From Opitutia bacterium (GTDB lineage Bacteria > Verrucomicrobiota > Verrucomicrobiia > Opitutales > UBA953), in contig CANCLQ010000031.1 of assembly GCA_947378845.1 (NCBI GenBank), forward strand, positions 1-15,794: DNA of 15,794 bases. Reading direction: 5' to 3'. The position numbers were made by a program, and so were the translations under genes. How positions within the stretch are numbered: the first letter of the stretch is position 1; each line of letters opens with the position of its first letter. Positions 8,573 to 14,171 of the stretch are shown piece by piece. The notes under the pieces are model-generated. The model made no database searches and had not been told where the DNA came from. It saw only the letters and a list, made by a program, of their open reading frames with translations.

Positions 8573-9031
8573 TTAAATTCCCAGTTCACGCAGAGCCCGC
8601 AGGATGGTGCGTGTACGCTCCGAATCGCGATCCGTCTTCGGCGGATTCTTCGCGATGATTTGGAACGTGGTGAAACCGCCTTTGAAAATTACGTCGCGAT
8701 CTAAGTTCGCTTCTTTCACCACGTGTTCATTGAGCGTGATGCGTCCGGCCTTGTCGCAAGAAACCTGAATACTATTTGCACCAAGGAGACTGAGCGCATC
8801 CATTTTATCGGGATCGCTCACCGTCACTTGTAAGGCCGCATCAGAAATGCGCTTCACCATCGAAGGAGGAAAAACAACAATCGATCCAACCGCCGGATGG
8901 TACATCGCTAGAAAACTTGTTTCAGCTGAACCTTCAAAGCGCCAGGCCGCTGGAATTGTCACACGATTCTTCTCATCCAACTTTCCGTGATGGATGCCAG
9001 TGAAGAGACTGGAGTTTGAACCAATGGACAT
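8573..9031 (-). CDS. mraZ: Transcriptional regulator MraZ
   Basis: MraZ is an AbrB-fold DNA-binding protein, first gene of most dcw operons, known in Escherichia coli to bind TGGGN direct repeats upstream of itself and repress the operon. From the chosen start it has 152 residues, the usual length. Two copies of the MraZ repeat are visible: FTGIHHGKLDEKNRVTIPAAWR (residues 10-31; DEKNR in place of the usual DxKGR) and SCDKAGRITLNEHVVKEA in the second half. The ATG at 9031 fits the family N-terminus. An in-frame TTG at 9088 would add 19 residues that do not resemble MraZ and would run through the operator-like repeats, so it is rejected. There is no clear Shine-Dalgarno site. Confidence 0.93.
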   Translation of the reverse strand: MSIGSNSSLFTGIHHGKLDEKNRVTIPAAWRFEGSAETSFLAMYHPAVGSIVVFPPSMVKRISDAALQVTVSDPDKMDALSLLGANSIQVSCDKAGRITLNEHVVKEANLDRDVIFKGGFTTFQIIAKNPPKTDRDSERTRTILRALRELGI

Positions 9032-9055
9032 AGTATGGGCAGAGGCCCCTTGTTG

Positions 9056-9080
9056 CCCCACTTTTCGCCACAACACCCCA
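9056..9080 (-). promoter_or_regulatory. Candidate MraZ-binding repeats upstream of mraZ
   Basis: Read on the minus strand, TGGGG (9080-9076), TGGCG (9070-9066) and TGGGG (9060-9056) occur with exactly 5 bases between each, a 10-base period. Characterised MraZ operators are TGGGN repeats with 5-base spacers, so this is very probably the autoregulatory site. The middle copy departs at the fourth base. Further TGGG copies at 9101-9097 and 9141-9137 are not in the 10-base register. The array ends 24 bases before the mraZ ATG. Confidence 0.75.
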
Positions 9081-9142
9081 CTCGTCAAGTAATTAGCCCC
9101 ATCGCCTTATTAACAGCGCGGCGATCGGCTAACCGGGCCCAA

Positions 9143-9172
9143 ATAACAGAATATTTGATTGGTTTCAGTCAA
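9143..9172 (-). promoter_or_regulatory. Candidate sigma-70 promoter for the dcw operon
   Basis: On the minus strand, TTGACT (9172-9167) is followed after 18 bases by TGTTAT (9148-9143), a good -35 and a moderate -10. The start of transcription would be near 9136, giving a leader of roughly 105 bases with the MraZ repeats inside it. The region is AT-rich and other weak promoters could be drawn, so this is tentative. Confidence 0.35.
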
Positions 9173-9402
9173 AAATATGTAAGTGACTCTAATTCAGTTG
9201 TTTATAACAACAATCAAGCTTTTATAAGCCTTTTAGCCTCAACGCCTTAAAATACCCCCTTTTGCGCTGATCCCTGGCCGGGGAGCCAATTGTAATGGCT
9301 TTGTAACTACAAATACCCTATTTTACCCCGAAAAACCCCCAGCGAAAGGGTTTGCCTTAGAGACAGGGCTGTGCTTTCTGATTGGCACCAAATAAACCAC
9401 TT

Positions 9403-9834
9403 ATGAAGAACGCCGTCACCTACGCACTCCTTACTGCCTCGCTCGCCTTCGTTGGCTGCAACACCTACGTCGGAGTAGACAATCCGGACAATTCCAGCTC
9501 CCTTTACTCCAACGTTACGGGAACCCTCACGACTCGCTACAAAGCTGAGCCAGAAGCAGTGTTCAATGCCGTCAAGCGCGCCATTGACCAACAAAGCGAC
9601 ATCATGAAGCGCATGGGCGAAACCGACCACCGCTCTAAAGATGGCGAAGGCTTTGACACCACCGTCTTCGCTCGCGCGATCGGCGACTTAGAAATCAAAG
9701 TCAGCGTCGCTAAGTCCGAAGACCCAATCACCAAAGAACCTTTCACTCTCGTGACCATCAAATACGGCATGCTTGGCAACTGCGAACAGAGCCAGCAAAT
9801 CGTATCGAAGATCACTGCTAACCTCCGTCGCTAA
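9403..9834 (+). CDS. DUF3568-like small lipoprotein
   Basis: The 143-residue protein starts MKNAVTYALLTASLAFVGC, a classic lipoprotein signal with lipobox FVGC and Cys at residue 19, so it is predicted to be lipid-anchored on the periplasmic side. The mature part has the pattern of the DUF3568 family: YKAEPEAVFNAVKRAIDQ, then a beta-rich middle (GDLEIKVSVAKSED, LVTIKYGMLGN) and a C-terminal helix ending in SKITANLRR. The function of the family is unknown to me. The ATG at 9403 is chosen because the signal peptide begins there; an upstream TTG at 9382 adds 7 polar residues. Codons are strongly C-ending (AAC, ATC, ACC, CGC), unlike the neighbours, which suggests high expression. A strong terminator follows, so it is probably monocistronic. 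Confidence 0.85.
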   Translation: MKNAVTYALLTASLAFVGCNTYVGVDNPDNSSSLYSNVTGTLTTRYKAEPEAVFNAVKRAIDQQSDIMKRMGETDHRSKDGEGFDTTVFARAIGDLEIKVSVAKSEDPITKEPFTLVTIKYGMLGNCEQSQQIVSKITANLRR

Positions 9835-9859
9835 TAACGCCGGGCGGAACCGCCAACGG

Positions 9860-9899
9860 ACGCCGCCCAGCCTTTATGGCTCGGCGGCGTTCTTTTTTT
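9860..9899 (+). terminator. Intrinsic terminator after the lipoprotein gene
   Basis: An 8-bp stem ACGCCGCC (9860-9867)/GGCGGCGT (9883-9890) encloses a C:C mismatch and an inner AGCC/GGCT stem with loop TTTAT. It is followed by TC and seven T residues (9893-9899). It lies 25 bases after the lipoprotein stop and 16 bases before the aroC ATG. Just upstream, GGCGG-AA-CCGCC (9843-9854) might compete for pairing. Confidence 0.92.
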
Positions 9900-9903
9900 A
9901 AAA

Positions 9904-9909
9904 TATATT
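9904..9909 (+). promoter_or_regulatory. Possible -10 element for aroC, placed for a leaderless start
   Basis: TATATT ends 6 bases before the aroC ATG, so transcription would begin at or near the A of the start codon. The preceding stretch is all A and T, and no Shine-Dalgarno site is present. No good -35 is visible, because the terminator stem occupies that place. Tentative. Confidence 0.3.
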
Positions 9910-9915
9910 TATAGT

Positions 9916-11025
9916 ATGGGCAACATTCACGGACATTCTTTTCGCATTGCGACTTTCGGAGAAAGCCATGGCCCAGCCATCGGCGTAGTGATTGATGGTT
10001 GCCCGCCGCGTGTACCCTTTGAACTTAAATTCCTTCAGCAGGAATTAGCACGACGTCGTCCAGGTCAAAGCGACCTAACCACGCAACGCAAAGAAGCAGA
10101 CGCGCCTGAAATCCTCTCAGGAATTTCTAAAGATGGACTCACCTTGGGTTCACCCATCGCAATCGTCATTCGTAATGGTGACCAACGCCCTCAAGCTTAC
10201 GCCGAAATGCAATCGGCCTACCGTCCATCGCACGCAGATTTTACTTACGATGCAAAATACGGCATTCGTGCTGTTGAAGGTGGCGGACGTTCCTCGGCTC
10301 GCGAAACCGCCGCACGCGTCGCTGCAGGCGCCGTAGCCAAGACCGTTTTAAAACATGCATGTGGTGCTACCATCACTGCATGGGTAGAAAGCGTGGCTGA
10401 CATTCAGATGCCCGAGACGAGTAAAATTCCTACGCTCAAACAAGTTGAAGCAAGTCCTTCACGTTGCCCACACGCAGCGACAGCCAAAAAAATTGAAGCC
10501 TGCATTCGCGAAGCTCGCAGCGATGGTGATTCTGTTGGTGGTGTTATTTGTTGTGTGATCTCAGGTCTTCCCGCCGGCTTAGGCTCGCCCGTTTTTGATC
10601 GCTTTGAAGCCGAACTCGCCAAAGCAATGTTATCATTGCCAGCGACTAAAGGATTTGAAATCGGAAGCGGATTTAAGGGCACACAATTACGCGGTAGTAC
10701 GCACAATGATCTTTTCGTCCGCAAGGGAGGAAAAATCCGCACCGCTACAAATCGTTCCGGCGGCACCCAAGGCGGCATCACCAATGGTGAAGACGTAATT
10801 TTCCGTGTCGCATTTAAACCAACTGCTACAGTGCTAAAGCCTCAAGCCACGGTACGACCAGATGGCAAAGCCACTTCGCTGAGTGCAAAGGGCCGTCACG
10901 ATCCTTGTGTTCTTCCACGCGCAGTCCCTATCGTTGAGGCGATGGCAGCGCTTGTTGCGGTAGACCATTGGATACGTGACCGTGGACAAAATGCTTCCTT
11001 TGGCCGTTGCGGTCGCAAAGCATGA
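9916..11025 (+). CDS. aroC: Chorismate synthase
   Basis: Chorismate synthase converts 5-enolpyruvylshikimate-3-phosphate to chorismate using reduced FMN, the last step of the shikimate pathway that feeds aromatic amino acids, folate and quinones. The 369-residue protein begins MGNIHGHSFRIATFGESHGP, containing the first family signature. It also has RAVEGGGRSSARETAARVAAGA (second signature), a NRSGGTQGGITNGEDV block (flavin and substrate region), and GRHDPCVLPRAVPIVEAM near the C-terminus (third signature). Length is normal and nothing is missing. It begins 16 bases after the upstream terminator, with no ribosome-binding site visible. Its stop overlaps the start of the next gene as ATGA, so at least that gene is co-translated. 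Confidence 0.97.
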   Translation: MGNIHGHSFRIATFGESHGPAIGVVIDGCPPRVPFELKFLQQELARRRPGQSDLTTQRKEADAPEILSGISKDGLTLGSPIAIVIRNGDQRPQAYAEMQSAYRPSHADFTYDAKYGIRAVEGGGRSSARETAARVAAGAVAKTVLKHACGATITAWVESVADIQMPETSKIPTLKQVEASPSRCPHAATAKKIEACIREARSDGDSVGGVICCVISGLPAGLGSPVFDRFEAELAKAMLSLPATKGFEIGSGFKGTQLRGSTHNDLFVRKGGKIRTATNRSGGTQGGITNGEDVIFRVAFKPTATVLKPQATVRPDGKATSLSAKGRHDPCVLPRAVPIVEAMAALVAVDHWIRDRGQNASFGRCGRKA

Positions 11026-11747
11026 CACCGCTTGTAATTGTGCTTGGGCCAGTTGGCTCGGGTCGGTCAGCCACCGTTAAAGAGCTCGCAGAGAATGCGT
11101 GGCCTGAAGGAAAGCATATTCGCATCATCACTGAGTTGAGCGAAAAAAATGAACAGATTGCCGATAGCGACACTTGGACATTTAAAGACGGCCAAGCTAT
11201 TTTACCTCAGCCCGGTGCAGAAGACGCCACGATTCTGATTACCGACGGACGTCGATCGGCAGTGGAACAAATGGAGGCCTTGCATCGCACGCTCGCTAAT
11301 TCTTCTTGGCAGGTACAACGCATCATCACCGTGGTCGATTGCCCACTCGCGCACAAACATTCTATCGTCACAGAATGGTACAACTCCTGCATTCATTTTT
11401 CTGACGCAGTAATCTTAACCCGTCGCTGGGAAGTTCCAGGACAGTGGATGAGCAAATTTCTTGAAACCTACGACAACGCTTTTTATCCATGCGTTTTCGT
11501 GAACTTATTAAAGAACGGCAGCATGGCTAACCCCGCGACGGTCGTGCAAGGGGAGCCACTTCGACTGACGCATATCTTTGATGAAATCGATGCGGTTGAT
11601 GAAATGGAATTCGACGAAGATAATCTACCCGAAGAGCCCTTTGACCTCGTTCGACAACCCGACAAATATTTTGCCCGGGATGATTTCGGCCGTCGTCTCA
11701 TCTCGGTTCCTGATATTGGCCCCACCCTTCGGGCTGAGGGACGTTAA
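11022..11747 (+). CDS. Unrecognised P-loop protein with arginine in the Walker A lysine position, possibly a diverged G3E/CobW relative
   Basis: I do not recognise the function. The 241-residue protein starts MTPLVIVLGPVGSGRSATV. A beta strand leads into GPVGSGRS (9-16), a Walker A loop where the usual lysine is Arg15. Later strands end in ILITDGRR (71-78) and RIITVVDCPLA (100-110), followed by WYNSCIHFSDAVILTRRWEV (119-138). That order resembles CobW-type G3E GTPases, where vvDa and Q..AD.iilnK.D occur in similar places, but no NKxD specificity motif is present. The second half has an acidic run (187-206) and a polar C-terminus. No signal peptide or membrane segment is seen, so it should be cytoplasmic. 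The ATG overlaps the aroC stop. ATP or GTP binding is uncertain; the G3E relation is inference. Confidence 0.85.
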   Translation: MTPLVIVLGPVGSGRSATVKELAENAWPEGKHIRIITELSEKNEQIADSDTWTFKDGQAILPQPGAEDATILITDGRRSAVEQMEALHRTLANSSWQVQRIITVVDCPLAHKHSIVTEWYNSCIHFSDAVILTRRWEVPGQWMSKFLETYDNAFYPCVFVNLLKNGSMANPATVVQGEPLRLTHIFDEIDAVDEMEFDEDNLPEEPFDLVRQPDKYFARDDFGRRLISVPDIGPTLRAEGR

Positions 11748-11758
11748 TCCAGCGCCAC

Positions 11759-12610
11759 ATGCGTTGCCTCATCACCATTTACGCTTGGTTGCTGGCACGA
11801 CTACCCGAATCATTTGCACGCCTGAATGCCTGGATTCTGGGTTGGGTGATTTGGTTTCTGCGCGGCTCTCTGATTAAACGAAACCTCCGCGAAGCCTTCC
11901 CGCAACGCGACTCCGCATGGATTCGACGTATCGGCAAACTATCCTGCCAGCGCACAGCTGAAATGGGTCTATACGCAATTGCATCGCCACTTCTCGCTGA
12001 AACCGAAATCAAACAGCGCATCTCCATCCACCCGAGTATTTTTGAGGGCGAATCCGCAATTCCGAATAATCGCCCTGTTGTTTTATTTGTACCGCACTTC
12101 TCATTAATGGAGATGATGACAGCGATTAAGTTCATCGGGCCCACACTGGCAGACCGCGAATGGGTCACTCTTTATCGCCCGCTCGATCTGGCTGCGGCCG
12201 AAGTTTGGGTTAAAGAGTCTCGTGAACGTTTCGGAATGAAACTGGTTTCACGGCGCGAAGGATTTGGACAAGTCATGCGTGCCGTACGCGAAGGCGGCAT
12301 CGGCTGCATTCTTTTTGACCAAAAAACTTCTTCTGGTACCGACATTGAATTCCTTGGGCACCCTTGCTCGGTAACCGATTTACCAGGAATCATCGCGCAA
12401 CGTTTCAAATCCTCGAATCGAGTTTTCTGGGCCGAGCGTATTGGTTTTTGGCAATGTCAGCTACGCACTGATGCACTCAAATCAGTTGATTCTATGGGCC
12501 TCACACTGGAATCCAATGCGTGGCTCGCTCAACGCCTCAGTAGCTCTGATGACGCCTGCGCCGATTGGCTGTGGGCACATGATCGCTGGCGCCACAGTCA
12601 AAAGAATTAA
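11759..12610 (+). CDS. Lipid A-type (LpxL/HtrB-like) lysophospholipid acyltransferase
   Basis: This family transfers acyl chains from acyl-ACP to lipid A precursors or related lipids at the cytoplasmic face of the inner membrane. The 283-residue protein has a hydrophobic N-terminal segment (about 3-36) and the RNLREAFP block (41-48) typical of LpxL-like proteins (xNlxxaFP). It carries the catalytic HX4E motif as H113-FSLM-E118 within VVLFVPHFSLMEM. The downstream block LFDQKTSSGTDIEFLG matches the DQ...G..v.FfG region, and WLWAHDRWRH is the usual C-terminal ending. It is slightly shorter than E. coli LpxL (about 300). The acceptor lipid cannot be told from sequence. It starts 11 bases after the P-loop gene stop, with no clear Shine-Dalgarno site, and its stop is 2 bases from that of the convergent gene. 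Confidence 0.85.
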   Translation: MRCLITIYAWLLARLPESFARLNAWILGWVIWFLRGSLIKRNLREAFPQRDSAWIRRIGKLSCQRTAEMGLYAIASPLLAETEIKQRISIHPSIFEGESAIPNNRPVVLFVPHFSLMEMMTAIKFIGPTLADREWVTLYRPLDLAAAEVWVKESRERFGMKLVSRREGFGQVMRAVREGGIGCILFDQKTSSGTDIEFLGHPCSVTDLPGIIAQRFKSSNRVFWAERIGFWQCQLRTDALKSVDSMGLTLESNAWLAQRLSSSDDACADWLWAHDRWRHSQKN

Positions 12611-12612
12611 GC

Positions 12613-13173
12613 TTACGCTGGCGGGACTTGCTTAGGCTCGCGGTCTTTTCCTTCACCGTTTGGACCCTTATCAGGATTATGTCCCTTACCTTCAGGCCTT
12701 TGCTTCAATAATTCAGGTCCATACTTTTCTAATAATTTCCGCAAGTACTGCTGACGCTCCTCGGCTGTAAGTTTTAAAAGATTCTCGCGCTCCGCTTTAG
12801 CTTCTTCGGGCGTGAGTTGCTTTAAGTGATATTCGAAAACGCGAAGTCCTAAGCCACGGTTACCCTTCTCGCGCATTTCTCGAAAAGCCTTTATGCGCTC
12901 TTCCGGTGAAGCGGTTTCGAGCTTGGCTAATGAATCCGAAAAATTCGCGCGCTCCTCTGGACTCATGCGCTCCATCGATTCGATTGCCGCTCGCATGCGT
13001 GATAAACGTTCCGGGGGAAGCTCAACCAGTTTACGAATGGCTTGGATTTCTTCAGCCGAAGGCTCGCTCATCGGCGGACGCCCCGCCGAGCCCTCAGGGC
13101 CTGCCTTAGGTTTATCATCAGCCTGCCCAAACAGTGTGCCAACAAACAAGAAAACTAATAAGATAGAGCGCAT
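12613..13173 (-). CDS. Exported helical protein with repeated PEER motifs (DUF3106-like)
   Basis: The 186-residue protein starts MRSILLVFLFVGTLFGQA, a signal peptide with likely cleavage after Ala18, so it is predicted to be periplasmic. The rest is rich in charged helices with a repeated turn-helix unit: LPPER (52), MSPEER (70), ASPEER (88), LTPEEA (120) and LTAEER (135), and it ends in a Lys/Gly/Pro-rich tail (about 157-186). This pattern resembles DUF3106 and, more loosely, the LTxxQ-type CpxP/Spy periplasmic proteins; homology to the latter is not shown. It lies 4 bases after the membrane protein gene and is the last gene of the tmk-holB-sigma operon. It may therefore be a periplasmic sensor or a target of the sigma factor (inference). 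Confidence 0.75.
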   Translation of the reverse strand: MRSILLVFLFVGTLFGQADDKPKAGPEGSAGRPPMSEPSAEEIQAIRKLVELPPERLSRMRAAIESMERMSPEERANFSDSLAKLETASPEERIKAFREMREKGNRGLGLRVFEYHLKQLTPEEAKAERENLLKLTAEERQQYLRKLLEKYGPELLKQRPEGKGHNPDKGPNGEGKDREPKQVPPA

Positions 13174-13177
13174 GGCT

Positions 13178-13543
13178 TTAGATATCGGTTTTCATAATAG
13201 CTTCTACCACTGAGGATCCTTCGCCCGCCACGGGAGCAAGAATAGCTAGATCGCCTGCCACGCCAAAGATTGCATTAAAATTATCAGCATCATCGCTCAT
13301 GACCAAAGCCTGCGACTGGCGGATTAAAAAATCCTCCGAGCGATTACGGCTAACAATTAATGTGGCCACAAAACATGCAGCCAATGAAGTCGCTAAAGAT
13401 GTCCAACGGATAATCTTTCGACGAACGCGAGACGCTTGAACCGCATCTACGACTCGGCTGGAAAAACCAGGTACCACTCGCGAGGCATCGCGCTGGAGGG
13501 CCAGCGTCAGGTCTCGTTCGAATTTAGGAGGGAGTGATTCCAT
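13178..13543 (-). CDS. Single-pass membrane protein, probable anti-sigma factor
   Basis: The 121-residue protein has a cytoplasmic N-terminal half (1-44). It contains PGFSSRVVDAVQASRVRRK, similar to the PxxFxxRVxxxx helix that often precedes the membrane span of anti-sigma factors. One membrane segment (about 46-65) and a roughly 55-residue extracytoplasmic part follow. Position directly after an ECF sigma gene supports an anti-sigma role. The HxxxCxxC zinc motif of ZAS-type anti-sigma factors is absent, so it would be of a non-zinc type or a diverged form. It starts 49 bases after the sigma stop, across a potential hairpin. The function is inferred from context; the gene itself is well supported. 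Confidence 0.7.
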   Translation of the reverse strand: MESLPPKFERDLTLALQRDASRVVPGFSSRVVDAVQASRVRRKIIRWTSLATSLAACFVATLIVSRNRSEDFLIRQSQALVMSDDADNFNAIFGVAGDLAILAPVAGEGSSVVEAIMKTDI

Positions 13544-13561
13544 GGCTTACTTCATTAAGTC

Positions 13562-13586
13562 CAACCCCATGAAAGGGCTGGGGTTG
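13562..13586 (-). other. Hairpin between the sigma and putative anti-sigma genes
   Basis: CAACCCC (13562-13568) and GGGGTTG (13580-13586) form a perfect 7-bp stem with an 11-base loop, in the 49-base spacer after the sigma stop. No T tract follows on the minus strand, so it is not a standard terminator. It could slow polymerase, protect mRNA ends, or set the ratio of the two products. Confidence 0.45.
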
Positions 13587-13592
13587 CAGGTT

Positions 13593-14168
13593 TTAGGGGG
13601 TTTCATAAAAATCTTTAAGAATATCTCGGAGCTGGGTCCGGGCTCGGTGAATCCAGGTTTTTACCGAAGAAACGGGGGCTTTCATCGCTTTGGCGATGTC
13701 CTCATAGGCCAGATCCTGTTGCACCAGCATTAAAATCGCGGTGCGTTGCTCAAACGGCAGTTGATCCACGGCCTTCTGAAAGGCCTCCTCTAATTCGACC
13801 ACTTGCCGAGCTGATTCATGACTCCTGTCGCCCGGCTCGGGGGCAGAATCAAGGGCTGTAGTTGGCTTACGCGACTTACGGCGCCACTCATTGAGCACTA
13901 AATTATGTGCGATATGAATTAAGTAAGTGGTTAATTTGGCCTCAGGCCGCCAACGAGCTGAAGCACGGTGCAACCGAATAAATACTTCCATACCCAATTC
14001 TTCAGCGGTGGTTTGTGAGCCCACTTGCGAGCGTAGATAGCCAACCACGCGCGGGTGATGGCGTTCTACCAACATGCGCAGTGCATCGTCATCCCCGTCC
14101 GCAATCAAACTCATCAAGCGCCTGTCTTCTTGATCTTCTACATCGGGCGATTGATTAGAGTCTGTCAT
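13593..14168 (-). CDS. ECF-type RNA polymerase sigma factor
   Basis: The 191-residue protein has the two-domain layout of group 4 (ECF) sigma factors, which direct RNA polymerase to stress-response promoters. Region 2 spans about 27-100 (ALRMLVERHHPRVVGYLRSQ, EELGMEVFIRLHRA, TYLIHIAHNLVLNEWRRK). Region 4 spans about 130-185 (QLPFEQRTAILMLVQQDLAY, then EDIAKAMKAPVSSVKTWIHR with the helix-turn-helix at about 155-176). There is no region 3 or long C-terminal extension. The ATG at 14168 is preferred; a TTG one codon upstream is possible. A weak AAAGG lies 8 bases before the ATG. The gene starts 3 bases after the holB stop, so it probably depends on the tmk-holB transcript. Control by the membrane protein encoded next is inferred. 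Confidence 0.9.
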   Translation of the reverse strand: MTDSNQSPDVEDQEDRRLMSLIADGDDDALRMLVERHHPRVVGYLRSQVGSQTTAEELGMEVFIRLHRASARWRPEAKLTTYLIHIAHNLVLNEWRRKSRKPTTALDSAPEPGDRSHESARQVVELEEAFQKAVDQLPFEQRTAILMLVQQDLAYEDIAKAMKAPVSSVKTWIHRARTQLRDILKDFYETP

Positions 14169-14171
14169 CAA

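Larger units (their letters stand above)
9032..9402. other. Divergent intergenic region between mraZ and the lipoprotein gene
   Basis: This stretch of about 370 bases contains no convincing gene. Its left part holds the MraZ repeats and the candidate mraZ promoter. The middle (about 9140-9260) is AT-rich, with two short dyads: GTTGTT-TAT-AACAAC (9197-9211) and GCTT-TTAT-AAGC (9218-9229). Further right are TTGTA-AC-TACAA (9301-9312) and a 6-bp arm pair AAACCC (9333-9338)/GGGTTT (9348-9353). These could be operator or leader structures for the plus-strand lipoprotein gene. I could not identify a clear promoter for that gene: TTGTAA at 9290 or 9301 is a possible -35, without a good -10 partner. 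Confidence 0.5.

Noticed and set aside
9032..9088. N-terminal extension of mraZ from TTG at 9088
   Set aside because: The 19 added residues do not resemble MraZ and are explained by the operator repeats; the ATG at 9031 gives the standard 152-residue protein.
345..12720. Recurring plus-strand string near TAATAATTCAGGT at about 351, 3881 and 12706
   Set aside because: In each case it is the complement of a Pro-Glu-Leu-Leu codon run (PELL) in an unrelated gene, so it reflects codon preference for TTA and not a dispersed repeat.
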